Origin: Terramyces sp. JEL0728 | Taxonomy: Eukaryota > Chytridiomycota > Chytridiomycetes > Rhizophydiales > Terramycetaceae | Direction: 5' to 3' | Assembly (NCBI GenBank): GCA_027603945.1 | Contig: JADIIU010000107.1 | Location: 1 to 44,151 of the forward strand | Length of the DNA stretch: 44,151 nucleotides | Shown here: positions 11,053 to 21,080 of the stretch, piece after piece | Numbering within the stretch: position 1 is the first letter of the stretch | Layout of the letters: the number at the start of each line of letters is the position of its first letter | The notes under the pieces: generated by a model | What the model saw: the letters and a program-made list of their open reading frames with translations, nothing else | Told to the model about the DNA's origin: nothing | Databases searched by the model: none | Made by a program: the position numbers and the translations under genes

Positions 11053-13187
11053 ATGGAAACCCCAAATAGTCAATATCACATTCAGAATTTTGAAGAATTC
11101 AGAAAGTATGGACACCAAAAGAAAGCTTCAAAAGTAGTACACTTGCTCAAACAACCTCCAGATTTACCCAGCAAGCACCTGTCATTCATTCCCGATACCA
11201 ATCGACCTGCAAGTCATTTGCCAACGATAAGACATAGAGACAAAGGAATATTGCAACATGTTATAGATTCAGACAAGTTGTCAAATCTTCCTGTACTGCC
11301 TGCAATAGAAAATGAACCAAATACAAATCAATTCGACATCATGGAGAGCTATAGAAGACCTAGTATTGTGAGATTTTCAGATATAACAAGCATAATACCG
11401 ATCAGTCTGGACAGGTCAGAGCCAATTTACCTCCCACGACGGGCAAGCATTATCCCAAAGACCGGTCACATAATTGAAGAGCCTTTACCCCCAATAGATA
11501 TATCAGACGGACGTACCACTCCAGAATATGAAGCGTTGGAGGAACCAATCCCAAAATTCCTTGGCAGAATGTCTGTAGGCGAAAATAAACAAAACTCCAT
11601 AGTAGGTTTCGAAGAATCAAAGCCATTGCGATCAGTTATATCGGATGGGGGATTCAATAGCCGGATATCTTTCCAAAGGAACCAGCCAGGATTAAGCCGA
11701 AGCAAAAAAGTCTATCAAAAACATGAAAAAATATCCTACTTTTTAAATCTGGGATGTATGATTTTGGATCCCAAGGTTGTGTCTCAAAGAGGGGACACGC
11801 ATGTATTATCACCCCGGCACAAATGGCAATTTGCGATTAAAACCATTCTGAAGCTCATCAAGTCATTGGGGTACCACGATGGCCCCTACGATATGGAAAT
11901 TGATCCAGATCCAGAAAAAGATATTGGTGCCAATATTATTCTAAGGCTATTCAAACATCAGAGCCAAATAGCACTTAGCACAAAGGTAATTTATATTTAA
12001 GAAAGATACAGCAATACTATAAACGCCAGAAATCACTAAACAGACAAGAAACGACGGGGTTTTATCATATACTGATGAACAGACTGACATTCTTTTCGAA
12101 ACTCAGCTATGAGCAACGAGTTCGACTGACCCATTACTTTACATATGAGTTTCACAAGAAAGGGATTCCGATAATTCAGAAAGGAACTAGGGCGAGCAGA
12201 GTGTACTTTCTGCTTAGTGGCCAATGTAAAGAATTCAAACCAGTGTTCGATGGCGAGAAAGAGACCCTACTACACTCTGGATATTTGGATATTGGGGAAT
12301 GTATCGGGCAGGACAATACAGAAGGCACATACCAAGATCCAATATTCCGTAATTTTTCTATTATCTGTGAAACCGACTGTGAATTTCTGTCTTTAGAAAG
12401 GGGTAATTGAAATTGACGCAGATGATTACTGGCATATATTGTTAAATGAGGATACAAAGAAAGATATCAAAGACAGGATCTCGCTATTGAAGAGCATCCC
12501 AGTATTTTCAAATGCAGATGATTCTATTCTTGAACAATCGGTTTCAAGAACCAAAATACGATATTTTGACCGCTATACCCAAATTTTGGTATCCATCGCT
12601 AACCGCAGACGCAAGGTATTTCTAACAGAAATTTATTCTGGGTGTTATCAGGGAAAGTTCGGGTAGATAAACAAATTCAATTTCTATGCAATATTGCAGC
12701 ACCATCGTTACAAAGACCAGATACAACCGATACCCATGTGCTTCGAAATGAGAGAAGAGTTTCCGAGACTGTGTCGATAGGCGTACTGGAAACGAACGGA
12801 TCTTTTCCCGAGCCGCTGCCAGAGTCGTTTCCACATATAGAACAAGGGAGTGATCGTCTGGAATTCATTTCAAAGATTAGCGACCATGACGCTCTGCAAT
12901 TAAACAAGTCCACTGTTTCAGTACTAGCTATTACGCCAGTGGTCTGTCTTGTTATCGAAAGAATCGATTTCATGAGAGTAATGTCATGGTCCATGTTCGA
13001 CAGTCTAGATTCGGCCAGCCTAATGTATTCGGTGAATGTAAGGGTTGTTAACAAAGGTAAAATCTCTGCAAGTTCAATGGTTGGGAGTCAAACAATGGAA
13101 TTATCACAAGAAAAAAGTGCTGAAGGAAGCTATGCGGTTTGTAAGCGCAGTGAAAAGAGACAAGCAGGAATCAATGATGAAATGTAG
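11053..13187 (+). CDS. Protein with cyclic-nucleotide-binding-like domains (CNBD2-like)
   Basis: Exons 11053-11985, 12006-12402, 12422-12588 and 12609-13187 (introns 20, 19, 20 nt) give 691 residues. The N-terminal ~250 residues are low-complexity with many SI and RR pairs. After a helical segment, LTFFSKLSYEQRVRLTHYF, GIPIIQKGTRASRVYFLLSGQC and YLDIGECIG outline a cyclic-nucleotide-binding beta-roll (about residues 335-445). A second partial one starts at LLKSIPVFSNADDSILEQSV and continues to LFWVLSGKVRVDKQI. The phosphate-binding cassette is degenerate, so cNMP binding is uncertain. No kinase or channel domain is present. Arrangement recalls CNBD2-like proteins of ciliated eukaryotes. The C-terminal ~100 residues match nothing I recognise. 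A role in flagellar cAMP/cGMP signalling is only inference. Confidence 0.75.
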
Positions 13188-13221
13188 ACATAATTTAATC
13201 CAATAAAAAAAGTTTGTCCAC

Positions 13222-13557
13222 ATGCTGCAATCTCGTTTTCCATGTGTTTTAAAGAGAGGACATCATTTCATGGTGGTCTTGAAAGACTATCCGAACGCAA
13301 TTGAAAAGCGGTTAGCTGCAAGACCTGCTCATTTAGAGAGAAATGCGAAATCAAAAGAAATTGGGTTTTCGTTACTTGGCGGAGCGATATTGAACAATGA
13401 ACAACAAATGGTAGGAAGCATAGTATTATTTGATGCTCCTTCGAAAGAGGTATTAGAAGAGTATATCAAGGAAGATCCATATTTTAAGCAGCAGGTTTGG
13501 GAAAAGTGGGAGATTTATCCATTCAAAATTGCAGGAGTGTCCAAATATTTAAAATAA
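13222..13557 (+). CDS. YCII-domain protein
   Basis: An intron-less ORF of 111 residues. The ferredoxin-like YCII fold is suggested by HHFMVVLKDYPNAIEKRLAARPAHLE, a central LLGGAILN, GSIVLFDAPSKEVLEEYIKEDPYF and a C-terminal strand, the standard arrangement of this small family. The conserved Asp in KEDPYF and the His in PAHLE are the residues usually conserved as a putative active site. Biochemical function is unknown even in well-studied species. It is packed 34 nt after the CNBD gene and 29 nt before kinase 2. Confidence 0.85.
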   Translation: MLQSRFPCVLKRGHHFMVVLKDYPNAIEKRLAARPAHLERNAKSKEIGFSLLGGAILNNEQQMVGSIVLFDAPSKEVLEEYIKEDPYFKQQVWEKWEIYPFKIAGVSKYLK

Positions 13558-13586
13558 ACAAAACAATTTAGACATTTTTATCGCTT

Positions 13587-15375
13587 ATGAGCAGCAAAGA
13601 TACCTCCAAAACATCGAGCAACCCTGAAATAGCTGAAGGGCAGCTATCACTGACAGATTTCAAATTATTAGAAGTTATTGGAAAAGGTGCGTTTGGAAAG
13701 GTACGAGGTAGCTCATGTAGGTGCGAACTGTGGAGCATAGCACGAATAAACGGAGATTCGCACTAAAGTATATAGATAAAGCACAATGCATATCGCAGTA
13801 TTCAACGAGAAACATCATCAGGGAAAGAATCATTTTACAAAACTTGCAGCATCCATTCATAATGAAGTTATGTTATGCATTCCAAGATAAAGATATTATT
13901 TACTTTGTGCTGGAGCTAGCCTGTGGAGATTTATCATTTCACCTGACAAAAGTGGGGATGTTCCCAGATTCCACTGCAATCATCTACGCAGCCGAATTAA
14001 TCAGCGGCATAAAGTTTATGCATTCCAAATACATTTTGCATCGGTATATGATGGCTGATTAAAGTGATTTGAAACCAGAGAATGTGTTGATTGACGAACA
14101 GGGCCACTTGAAAATTACAGATTTCAATGTTTCGGTAAATATGAAGGAAAAGTCTCCAAAGTCAAAAGCAGGAACTATTTATTTCATGGGTGCGGGTTTT
14201 ATTAACTCTAGCTCCTGAAATGATGACTGGAAAATCCTACAGCTACTCTATTGATTGGTGGGCTTTTGGAATGGTAATGCAATATTGATGTAGATAATGT
14301 ATATGTGTACATACGGGGAGGTATGAGAAATCTAATATAGAACCCATTTCTGGGATTGTCTGACGAAAAAGTATATGAAGCAATCAAAACCAAAGAAATC
14401 AGCTTTCCACTGAAATTCAAGATACAAGGAGCGAAAATTGAAATTACAGAAGACAGGAAATCATTTATTCAAGGGTGTCTTAATCGAAGTGTGCAAGAAA
14501 GATTAGGATCTAAAGAAGTCGATATCAAACAACATAAATACGTATCCTCTATTAACTGGGAGCTATTAGAGGCGAGAAAGTTAATTCCTCACTATATACC
14601 AAAGGTAAGCCTGGGTAACATTAGAAAGGAACAAATCATGATACCGCAATTATGGCGATCGAGGAGCTTTTGGGAGGCGACAGCTTGGCGGATAAAGTCA
14701 AAAAGGAAAGGAAAAAGAAAGACAAGGAAAAGGACAAATCCAAATCAATTGGGTCCATCTTTGGTGGAGTATTTTCAAAGTTGACGCATGGAAGTCAAAC
14801 TAATTTGGGACCGCAAAAAAGAAATAGAAAGCAAATTGAAATGGATTACATTGATGAATATTTTCTGTCGTATGACTACGAAGAACCCGAAAATAACATT
14901 ATGGTAATGCCTCCTCCAATTCCTTACGAAAACGAAAAAGAATTGGATACCAAAAGAGGAGACTTGAGAAACTCTAAAGGTTTCGCCAAATCTACTTCAA
15001 ATCTTAAATTGCCCGACAATGACAAACCGCCGTCACGGAATTCAACATCGCGTGTAATGGGTAAATTTGAGCTGATGACAGAACCCAAGTCTGATATGAG
15101 CCCCAAACCAGAACTTGGTGTGCTTGGAAAGAAAGACTACTTGCAAGTGAAAATCAGCAACAGCCCAATTTTAAGAGAATCCCTACTTAACTCAATGTTT
15201 AGAGAGAAAAATTCGATAGATGCTATAAAAAGTAATTCCGGCTAATATAGAAAAAGGATTCACCTCTTCCCCCGCCCTATCGGCAACTGCTACTGTTCCT
15301 AAGGGCTCGCTGATTGAGTGCGATGAGGAGCTGGAAATGATGCCTCCAAGCATAAAGGAAGAAACTAAGGTGTAA
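13587..15375 (+). CDS. AGC-family Ser/Thr kinase, STK32/YANK-like (paralogue 2)
   Basis: Eight exons (13587-13700, 13721-14043, 14065-14189, 14212-14273, 14294-14320, 14341-14604, 14625-15231, 15251-15375) with introns of 20, 21, 22, 20, 20, 20 and 19 nt encode 548 residues. Motifs: VIGKGAFGKV, FALKYIDKAQCI, HR-DLKPENVLI with the intron inside the HRD codon, TDFNVSV (DFN instead of DFG, as in YANK kinases), AGTIYFMAPEM and IDWWAFGM. The 27-nt micro-exon 14294-14320 encodes IMYMCTYGE. The tail carries a basic stretch, EYFLSYDYEEPENNIMVMPPP and an SPILRES variant of the SPLR motif. The start at 13587 gives an N-terminus similar in length to paralogue 3. The extra exon 8 replaces an earlier in-frame stop inside the last intron. 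Confidence 0.92.
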
Positions 15376-15492
15376 AGTTGAATATAATTATTATTTTGGT
15401 TGTCACTATCTTCATTTGTGCGACTTTGGAGAGCCCATTCCTTTTTCGTAGCAACAATGGTTTAGAATTCCCACCTAAAAACCAAGAGAAAA

Positions 15493-17187
15493 ATGAGCGA
15501 AAAAATGAGCGAAACTCAAATTTCGCAAGAGGCGATAGAATCGGATTCTAGTAAGAAAGATTTGATTGCAGTTTCTTTGATGGATTTTGAATTGCTGCAG
15601 ATAATAGGTCAAGGGGCATTTGGAAAAGTAAGAATAGTAGAGCAAATCAAAACCAAGCGGCAATATGCGCTCAAATATGTGGATAAAATGGAGTGTATAC
15701 GATCGCATTCTACCAGGAATATATTTCGCGAAAGATATATCTTACAAACGCTAAATAACCACTATATCATTAATCTACGATATTGTTTCCAGGACGATGA
15801 AAATCTATTTTTTATTCTTGATTTGGCAACTGGAGGAGACTTGTCGTTACACTTGCGGAAGCTATCTTTTGTCAGGGATGATACCTTAACAGTGTGGGCA
15901 GCGGAACTAGGAAGTGCGATAAATTATATACATTCAAAGCATATGCTCCACCGGTAATTGACGTTTTATTACAGCGATTTAAAGCCGGAAAATATACTAG
16001 TGGATGGGGATGGACACTTAATGATCACTGATTTCAATGTGTCTGTAAATTTAAGAGATAAAACCCCGAAATCGAGATCTGGCACGTTGGCGTACGTTGC
16101 ACCCGAGATGTGTCTGAATAAAGCCTACAGATACTCTGTCGACTGGTGGTCCTATGGAATAGTAAACATATTTAACAAAAGATCATGTATCAGTGTACAT
16201 ATGGCGTGGTAAGTTACAAATAATTCAGAATCCGTTTAAAGAGCGATCAGACGAAAGGACGCTGGAAGCAATTGCAAAAAAAACTGTTGAATACCCAAAG
16301 AAACACAGACAAACTGGAGAAAAAATAGAAGGCGAAGAGCTCCGTGTTGATTTCATATCCAAATTCCTAGAGAGAAACTTGGAGCTGAGATTTGGCAGCG
16401 GCGACAAAGGCCACGGATTCAATTCACAAGTAAAGACCCACCCATACCTGGCTAGTATTGATTGGAGTCTGTTGAATCAAAAGAAACTTAAACCAGCATA
16501 CACCCCAAAAGTAATCAACTGCTAATATAGCCAAACATGTGCTTTGAGCCAAATATAGCCGTTTGCCTGGATGAATTAATGGCTGGCGACAAGCTGGGTA
16601 CAAAGGTTGAGAAAGCCAAGAAGAAGAGTGAAAAGAAAGTTCCTACTCACGCATCCTTCTCATCTCTGTTTTCTGGATTAAAATCAAAATTCAGCTTTTC
16701 CAAGAGCTCAGTCAACATTGATACCAAGTCTACCGGCACGCTACCTCCACCGCTGCTAAGCCAGAGCAGTGCTCATGTCATCAAAGAAAAACCAATTTCA
16801 AAGAAATCAAAGAAAGAGTTGGAGTTGGAGTACATGCTAAAGTATTACATTCCATATGATTTTGAAAACCCCGAGCATAAGAGGATGGAGATGCCTCCTC
16901 ACCTGGAAGATTTGATTGATGGAGGAAAAAAGTTGAACAAGACAAAGTCTGAAACCAATATCAAGGTGGCAAAAAAGGAGATTGAATCGGTGGGTGATAC
17001 CAGCAAGAAATCTTTAGACGGTAGTTGCTTGATAATTGTAGGTGGTCAGTCATTCTCGCCATTAAGAGAGCAGTTTGTAGTAGAGCAAAAGAACTTTCAA
17101 ACCGTGGTGGCCAATTCTCCGCTGAGAGAGAACTTGGAACTAAAAAGTAAATTATCCCCGCTACGAGAACAGTTTATAGCCGAGTAG
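15493..17187 (+). CDS. AGC-family Ser/Thr kinase, STK32/YANK-like (paralogue 3)
   Basis: Exons 15493-15953, 15975-16161, 16182-16208, 16229-16510 and 16531-17187 (introns 21, 20, 20, 20 nt) encode 537 residues. It has IIGQGAFGKV, YALKYVDKMECI, HR-DLKPENILV, TDFNVSV, SGTLAYVAPEM and VDWWSYGI, plus a 27-nt micro-exon coding IMYQCTYGV at the same place as in paralogue 2. The C-terminal tail contains YYIPYDFENPEHKRMEMPP and three SPLRE copies (about 17055, 17112, 17155), the last ending five residues before the stop. It lies 117 nt downstream of paralogue 2 in the same orientation, consistent with tandem duplication. The intron before the APE motif that exists in paralogues 1 and 2 is absent here. 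Confidence 0.93.
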
Positions 17188-17292
17188 CTTGAATATAATA
17201 AATTGTACGATATTTCCCGATTCGCACGAGTCAATTTACTGCTAAAACAAATCTCGTCTTGATTATTGCATGAAAGATTTATTTAGAAAGCA

Positions 17293-18409
17293 TTAGGCAG
17301 ATTTAGACTTTTTTGGGGCTCTGTATTGACCAACGACAATAGCGTGATCACGTTCATATGGCTCCAGGGTCAACTGTTCTTGTGGTTTGACTTGGTCGTC
17401 TTGCAGTTTCTTTACTTCCCTTGCAAACACTGTTGGTGCTTCTACAGTAGAATCAATGCAGTTAGCTTTGATAGAGATTACAATGTGTCCTTCATTTTTC
17501 AAGAAGAGATGTGCATTCATTGTGATGATACGAGCTTGATCAGGTTGAGCTACATCCGCAAAGATAACATCAACCATGCCAACCAACATACGATATTTGT
17601 GAGGATGACGAGCATCTTCAATAATTGGAATAACATTAGTGCGTTTCTTGGCCATGTTGATCAATTCGCGGCCAGGTCTGTGAGAGAATTCGACTGCATA
17701 TACTAAACCAGTCTACATTAGCGAATAATTACAGGTCCAACGATATCAGCAACGTGTGAAACAGATGTACCAGATGCAGCACCGAGGTACAAGACTTTGG
17801 CACCAGGCACGATGTGAATGTTATCTAAACCACCGAGAATACCGGCTGCAATCTTGGATCTGAAAGGGTTCCAGACACGATACTCAGTTTTAGTTCCGTC
17901 AGCATTCTATGGTTACAAAACAGGTTACATCAACACTGATTCTCTTTTCGCCATAAACACTTTCTCCAGGAACCAAGTTCTTTGTGCACAACATGTCTTC
18001 TTTTCCACGAGCGATAAATACACCTTGGTGACGGTGGGGTTCAATAACAACCTTGGCACCTCCTTTAGCACCAACCTTAGCGCCTACGTTCAGTTAAATG
18101 AATTACCACCACGGCCACCACCTCCTCTTCCTCCTCTGGATGCACCTTTTGTAAACTAACAAATACCTAAGTTAAACGGACAAGTTACCTCCTCTGCTTC
18201 CTCCTCTTCCCCTATCGCCGCCAAAACCGCCTCTTCCACCACGGCTACCGCCTAAAGTTAAATTATATGAATTACCTAAAGTTAGTTTGTTTAAACCTCT
18301 TCCTCCACGATCTGAAAAGCCTCCTCTGCTTCCTCCTCTTCCTCTTGACATTGCTCCGCCTCTACCGCCTCTTTCTATACAGTTAGTCATTCATTCTACC
18401 GAAACCCAT
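17293..18409 (-). CDS. NOP1: Fibrillarin, box C/D snoRNP 2'-O-methyltransferase
   Basis: Minus-strand exons 18409-18400, 18374-18297, 18251-18189, 18145-18107, 18083-17929, 17906-17733 and 17712-17293 give 312 residues. The N-terminal glycine/arginine-rich domain (about residues 1-65) is built from RGG repeats. The methyltransferase follows: [68 protein letters not shown] (SAM motif), [33 protein letters not shown] and [15 protein letters not shown]. It methylates rRNA in the nucleolus. Single introns are 25 nt (18375-18399), 23 nt (18084-18106), 22 nt and 20 nt. The gaps 18252-18296 and 18146-18188 are 45 and 43 nt, and each reads as two complete introns placed end to end. All introns in the RGG part split glycine codons in phase 1 or equivalent. 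Confidence 0.95.
18146..18188 (-). other. Two abutting ultrashort introns in fibrillarin (pair D)
   Basis: On the minus strand, 18188-18167 (22 nt, starts GTAACTTG, ends TTTAACTTAG) is followed directly by 18166-18146 (21 nt, starts GTATTTG, ends ACAAAAG). There is no exon base between the AG and the next GT. Removing only one unit leaves a stop codon or a frameshift. Removing both (43 nt) restores the RGG frame. Either one 43-nt intron, over twice the local norm, or two introns removed together or stepwise. Confidence 0.7.
18252..18296 (-). other. Two abutting ultrashort introns in fibrillarin (pair E)
   Basis: On the minus strand, 18296-18276 (21 nt, starts GTTTAAAC, ends CTAACTTTAG) abuts 18275-18252 (24 nt, starts GTAATTCAT, ends TTTAACTTTAG). 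Both 3' ends share TAACTTTAG. The 45 nt contain no stop in frame, so retention of either or both units would only insert 7, 8 or 15 residues. They are called introns because they interrupt an otherwise pure RGG run with non-Gly/Arg codons and carry full splice and branch signals. Confidence 0.6.
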
Positions 18410-18672
18410 TTTTCAAAGTGAAATTTTTTGTTATTTTTTTTTCTTCCTATTTTTTGCCCAAGCCACATTAGAATAGATGTGTGAATATATCTACGGATAA
18501 ATGAGCATGTGCATCGTGATGACTGTTTCCGCATTCGGTTGCTGCAGCGTTCGGTGTAGCATTAAATAAGATTTCAGACGTGAATTCAGTTGCTAGATTT
18601 CAATATATTAAAAGATTAAATAACTTTTTTTCATTTTTATTCAATAATAAGAGGATAACTTGAGGATACTAC

Positions 18673-19275
18673 CTACATAACTGAACAGAACTTTTTCTTT
18701 TTTTTGACAGGAGCCGATGAATCGTTTTTATTTCCACCACTTCTGTTCTCGTCTCGAATAGAGCGGACTAGTGAATAATAAGCTTCGTCAACGTTAATGC
18801 GGTATCTAGCAGAAGATTCTACAAATTTACATCCCATTTTCCTTGCCAATTCTTTCCCATCGACTGTGGATATTTCTCTTTCATTTTCCAAATCGCATTT
18901 GTTGCCTACCAAAGTCATTGGGATGTGGTCGCAATCTTTTACACGCAAGATTTGCTGGTAGAACGTTTGGATTTCTTCGAACGAAGGTCTGGAATTGATT
19001 GCGTATACTAATACAAATCCTTCTCCAGAGCGCATATATTGTTCTCGCATAGCAGAGTATTCTTCTTGACCTGCAGTATCTAATACGTCCAGTAATGCGC
19101 TTTCATTATCTATCACACATTGCTTGCGATACGAATCCTCGATTGTAGGATCATATTCGTCGACAAACTGCGACTGGATAAATTGAATTGTTAATGCTGA
19201 CTACTATCAAATTAAAAATACCTTCCCAACACCACCACCGCCTACTACAACTATTTTATATTCCCGGACTGACAT
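18673..19275 (-). CDS. RAS: Ras-type small GTPase
   Basis: Exons 19275-19222 and 19200-18673 with one 21-nt intron right after the P-loop GVGK give 193 residues. G1 is [11 protein letters not shown], the effector loop region is [16 protein letters not shown] (identical to the Ras switch I signature), G3 is DTAGQEEY with the catalytic Gln, G4 is NKCD and G5 is ESSAR (usually SAK). The lysine-rich end [10 protein letters not shown] is a polybasic region plus CaaX box for farnesylation and plasma-membrane targeting. Ala at the position before human Gly12 is replaced by Gly. A true Ras rather than Rap or Rheb is favoured by [17 protein letters not shown]. It should signal downstream of receptors. 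Confidence 0.96.
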
Positions 19276-19384
19276 TGTTTAAATGCTTATACTGTTGTTA
19301 TCTACAAATAAAAAGGACAAGTAACAGAAATTAGAAAAGAACAATGGCGCTCGACGTCATTTTTCAAATGGACAAAGGGCTCAG

Positions 19385-19635
19385 TCACTGTTTATTCGCT
19401 AGTTTTTCAAGTCGCTTATTATTCCTCTTTGTAAGTACTCTCATGATATTATTCTTTTCAATCTCTGTCAGTTCGGCCCAATTGGTAATTCTTGAAATTG
19501 TGCCGTCCTACGTTTAGTTAGACTCACCTCATTTATAACTACTGGACCTAGATGGTCAAGCGCTACTTTATCATCTACTGCCAGCTGCCTCGCTTGTTCT
19601 GGACTGTATTCAAGCTGCTGCGTTTCGCCTTCCAT
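19385..19635 (-). CDS. Small conserved protein of unknown function (LGPxVIN...SRIxNW type)
   Basis: Exons 19635-19528 and 19507-19385 with a 20-nt intron give 76 residues, too short to be seen without joining exons. Key segment: LDHLGPVVINEDGTISRITNW followed by LTEIEKNNIMRVLTKRNNKRLEKL. I recognise the pattern LGPxVVNxDGTxSRIxNWxxMTxxExxxTLRxLxKRNxxRL from a short uncharacterised family in fungi and plants, from memory only. It is all-alpha after the NW motif and has no signal peptide or membrane segment. The stop is 109 nt from the Ras start, and its own start is 31 nt from the GPCR stop. Confidence 0.75.
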
Positions 19636-19666
19636 CGAAAAAAATTAAATTGGAAAAAAAAAGAGT

Positions 19667-20611
19667 TTATTTTAGAGAGGTGGTAGTTGTGTCTTGATAT
19701 CTGGCATGTGGGTGTTGCAAATGCCGTATAGGAGATCTGATTCTCGGTTCCAAGTAAAAGCAGAGGATTGGGTTGATTGAAAAACTGCATAGCGGGAAAA
19801 TATAGTTGAAGCAATCAGCCCAGAACGGAATTGGATGCCCGGTAGAGTTTTCATATACGATTGTGGTAAATGTGATCCAGTAACTGAATACATGCAGTCC
19901 AACAATAAACAAGCAGCGTTTAATAACAGTAGCTTGCATGTGCTCTGCGCGCATTCTCCCTGCCTCAGTTTCCGGCGACAGAATTGAGATTTTGTAGCAA
20001 ATGTAGTTGAACAGTATCAGGACATTGATAGGACTGACCAAGAGAGTAAAAGCTTCAATCTTTGTAAGAAACGAAACCCAAAATTCTTGGCAGTAATAAC
20101 AAGAGAGACAATACAGGCCAGAGGAATGGTAGACATATTGGTGGGTTTCAGTGATTGGCCAGAATGGGACAGTTGCGGGAAAGAACCCAACCCCAATCCA
20201 GATAACCAGAAGCATAATTGCAACTGCCTTGTCAGACGGCGGGCCTTTTCGTTGGACTACAATGCGAAATGGATCCCAGGCAATGGCGGTCATGCAAACA
20301 ACAGAGATCGACCATAGTGATTGCTGTAAATATCCTTGAATCTGGCACTGTAAATTCCCTCCCCACTGCGAACCATAGTACAACTCCACACCATGAACCA
20401 ATAATTTAAGTACGCACACAGTGCTGTCTGATATCGATATGCTGATATTAAATATATACTGTCTCTTCATTCCAGCGCTCCTTAGTCCATGAATAAGGCA
20501 TAAATTAAGGTATAATCCACCGGCACATAGAAGCATCGATAATATTATAGTAAAATAGTTGACTGCTGTGAATCTATCAGGATCAGTAGTATATTTTGTA
20601 TGCAAGTCCAT
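19667..20611 (-). CDS. Seven-transmembrane receptor, class A (rhodopsin-like) GPCR
   Basis: An intron-less ORF of 314 residues with seven hydrophobic helices at about 18-43, 52-75, 92-112, 128-150, 183-205, 228-252 and 263-287. Class A marks: Cys89 at the top of helix 3 with a Cys-rich second extracellular loop (CLSCYYC, 168-174), D113-P-F-R116 in the place of the E/DRY motif, and N280-P281 in helix 7 (SINPILCFYLEPR) corresponding to NPxxY. No lysine is present at the retinal position in helix 7, so it is not an opsin. The ligand is unknown. It would couple to heterotrimeric G proteins at the plasma membrane. I chose the ATG at 20611; upstream in-frame codons include only a TTG. Confidence 0.8.
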   Translation of the reverse strand: MDLHTKYTTDPDRFTAVNYFTIILSMLLCAGGLYLNLCLIHGLRSAGMKRQYIFNISISISDSTVCVLKLLVHGVELYYGSQWGGNLQCQIQGYLQQSLWSISVVCMTAIAWDPFRIVVQRKGPPSDKAVAIMLLVIWIGVGFFPATVPFWPITETHQYVYHSSGLYCLSCYYCQEFWVSFLTKIEAFTLLVSPINVLILFNYICYKISILSPETEAGRMRAEHMQATVIKRCLFIVGLHVFSYWITFTTIVYENSTGHPIPFWADCFNYIFPLCSFSINPILCFYLEPRIRSPIRHLQHPHARYQDTTTTSLK

Positions 20612-20747
20612 TTTTTTGATTAATTGGCGGAGCAATTTTTTGGCCTTTTGTTAGCGAAGGGTAACACAAATTTCCTTTTACGGCTTCTCGATTTCATGGG
20701 ACCGCAGATGAAAATTTGAGAGAAAGCGAAATAAATTGAAGAAAGAG

Positions 20748-21080
20748 ATGGGTTTTTAAACCGGTGGCATCTACAAATTTCATAGGAGGTGGAATAGGTT
20801 TTACCGGTGGGCTGGTAACAGTTTTTCAACTGTTTTCATTGGTTGTACCCAGTTCATTGAACCAGTCTTATGCAAACGACCTGTGCAAACTTACGCCGCA
20901 GTTGTTCGGCAAAGAAACAAAAGAAAATATTGAGTTTCCAAATATAGGTTAGATAGAATTGATGAACGATGGTCTTGTTGTATTGCCAGAAAGTCAGCAT
21001 CAATCTTCTTCCCAGTTGCATTTCGCAGGCTTGTCAAAAAGTCGTGGTATTGGCTCTACCGCGGACTGATAGTCTATTGA
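20748..21080 (+). CDS. Possible small membrane protein, unsupported model
   Basis: Between the divergent GPCR start and the ALG13 stop is a frame with hydrophobic coding character: GFTGGLVTVFQLFSLVVP at 20795-20850, and after a possible 23-nt intron (20934-20956) the segment RRLVKKSWYWLYRGLIVY. A start is found only by assuming a 34-nt first intron (20752-20785) after ATGG, longer than any other intron here. With these choices a 91-residue protein results. No family is recognised. The rest of 20612-21217 shows nothing. Treat this as a coding-potential flag, not a gene model. Confidence 0.2.

Noticed and set aside
18505..18590. Possible box C/D snoRNA (GTGATGA at about 18518)
   Set aside because: No CTGA D box or terminal stem at suitable distance.
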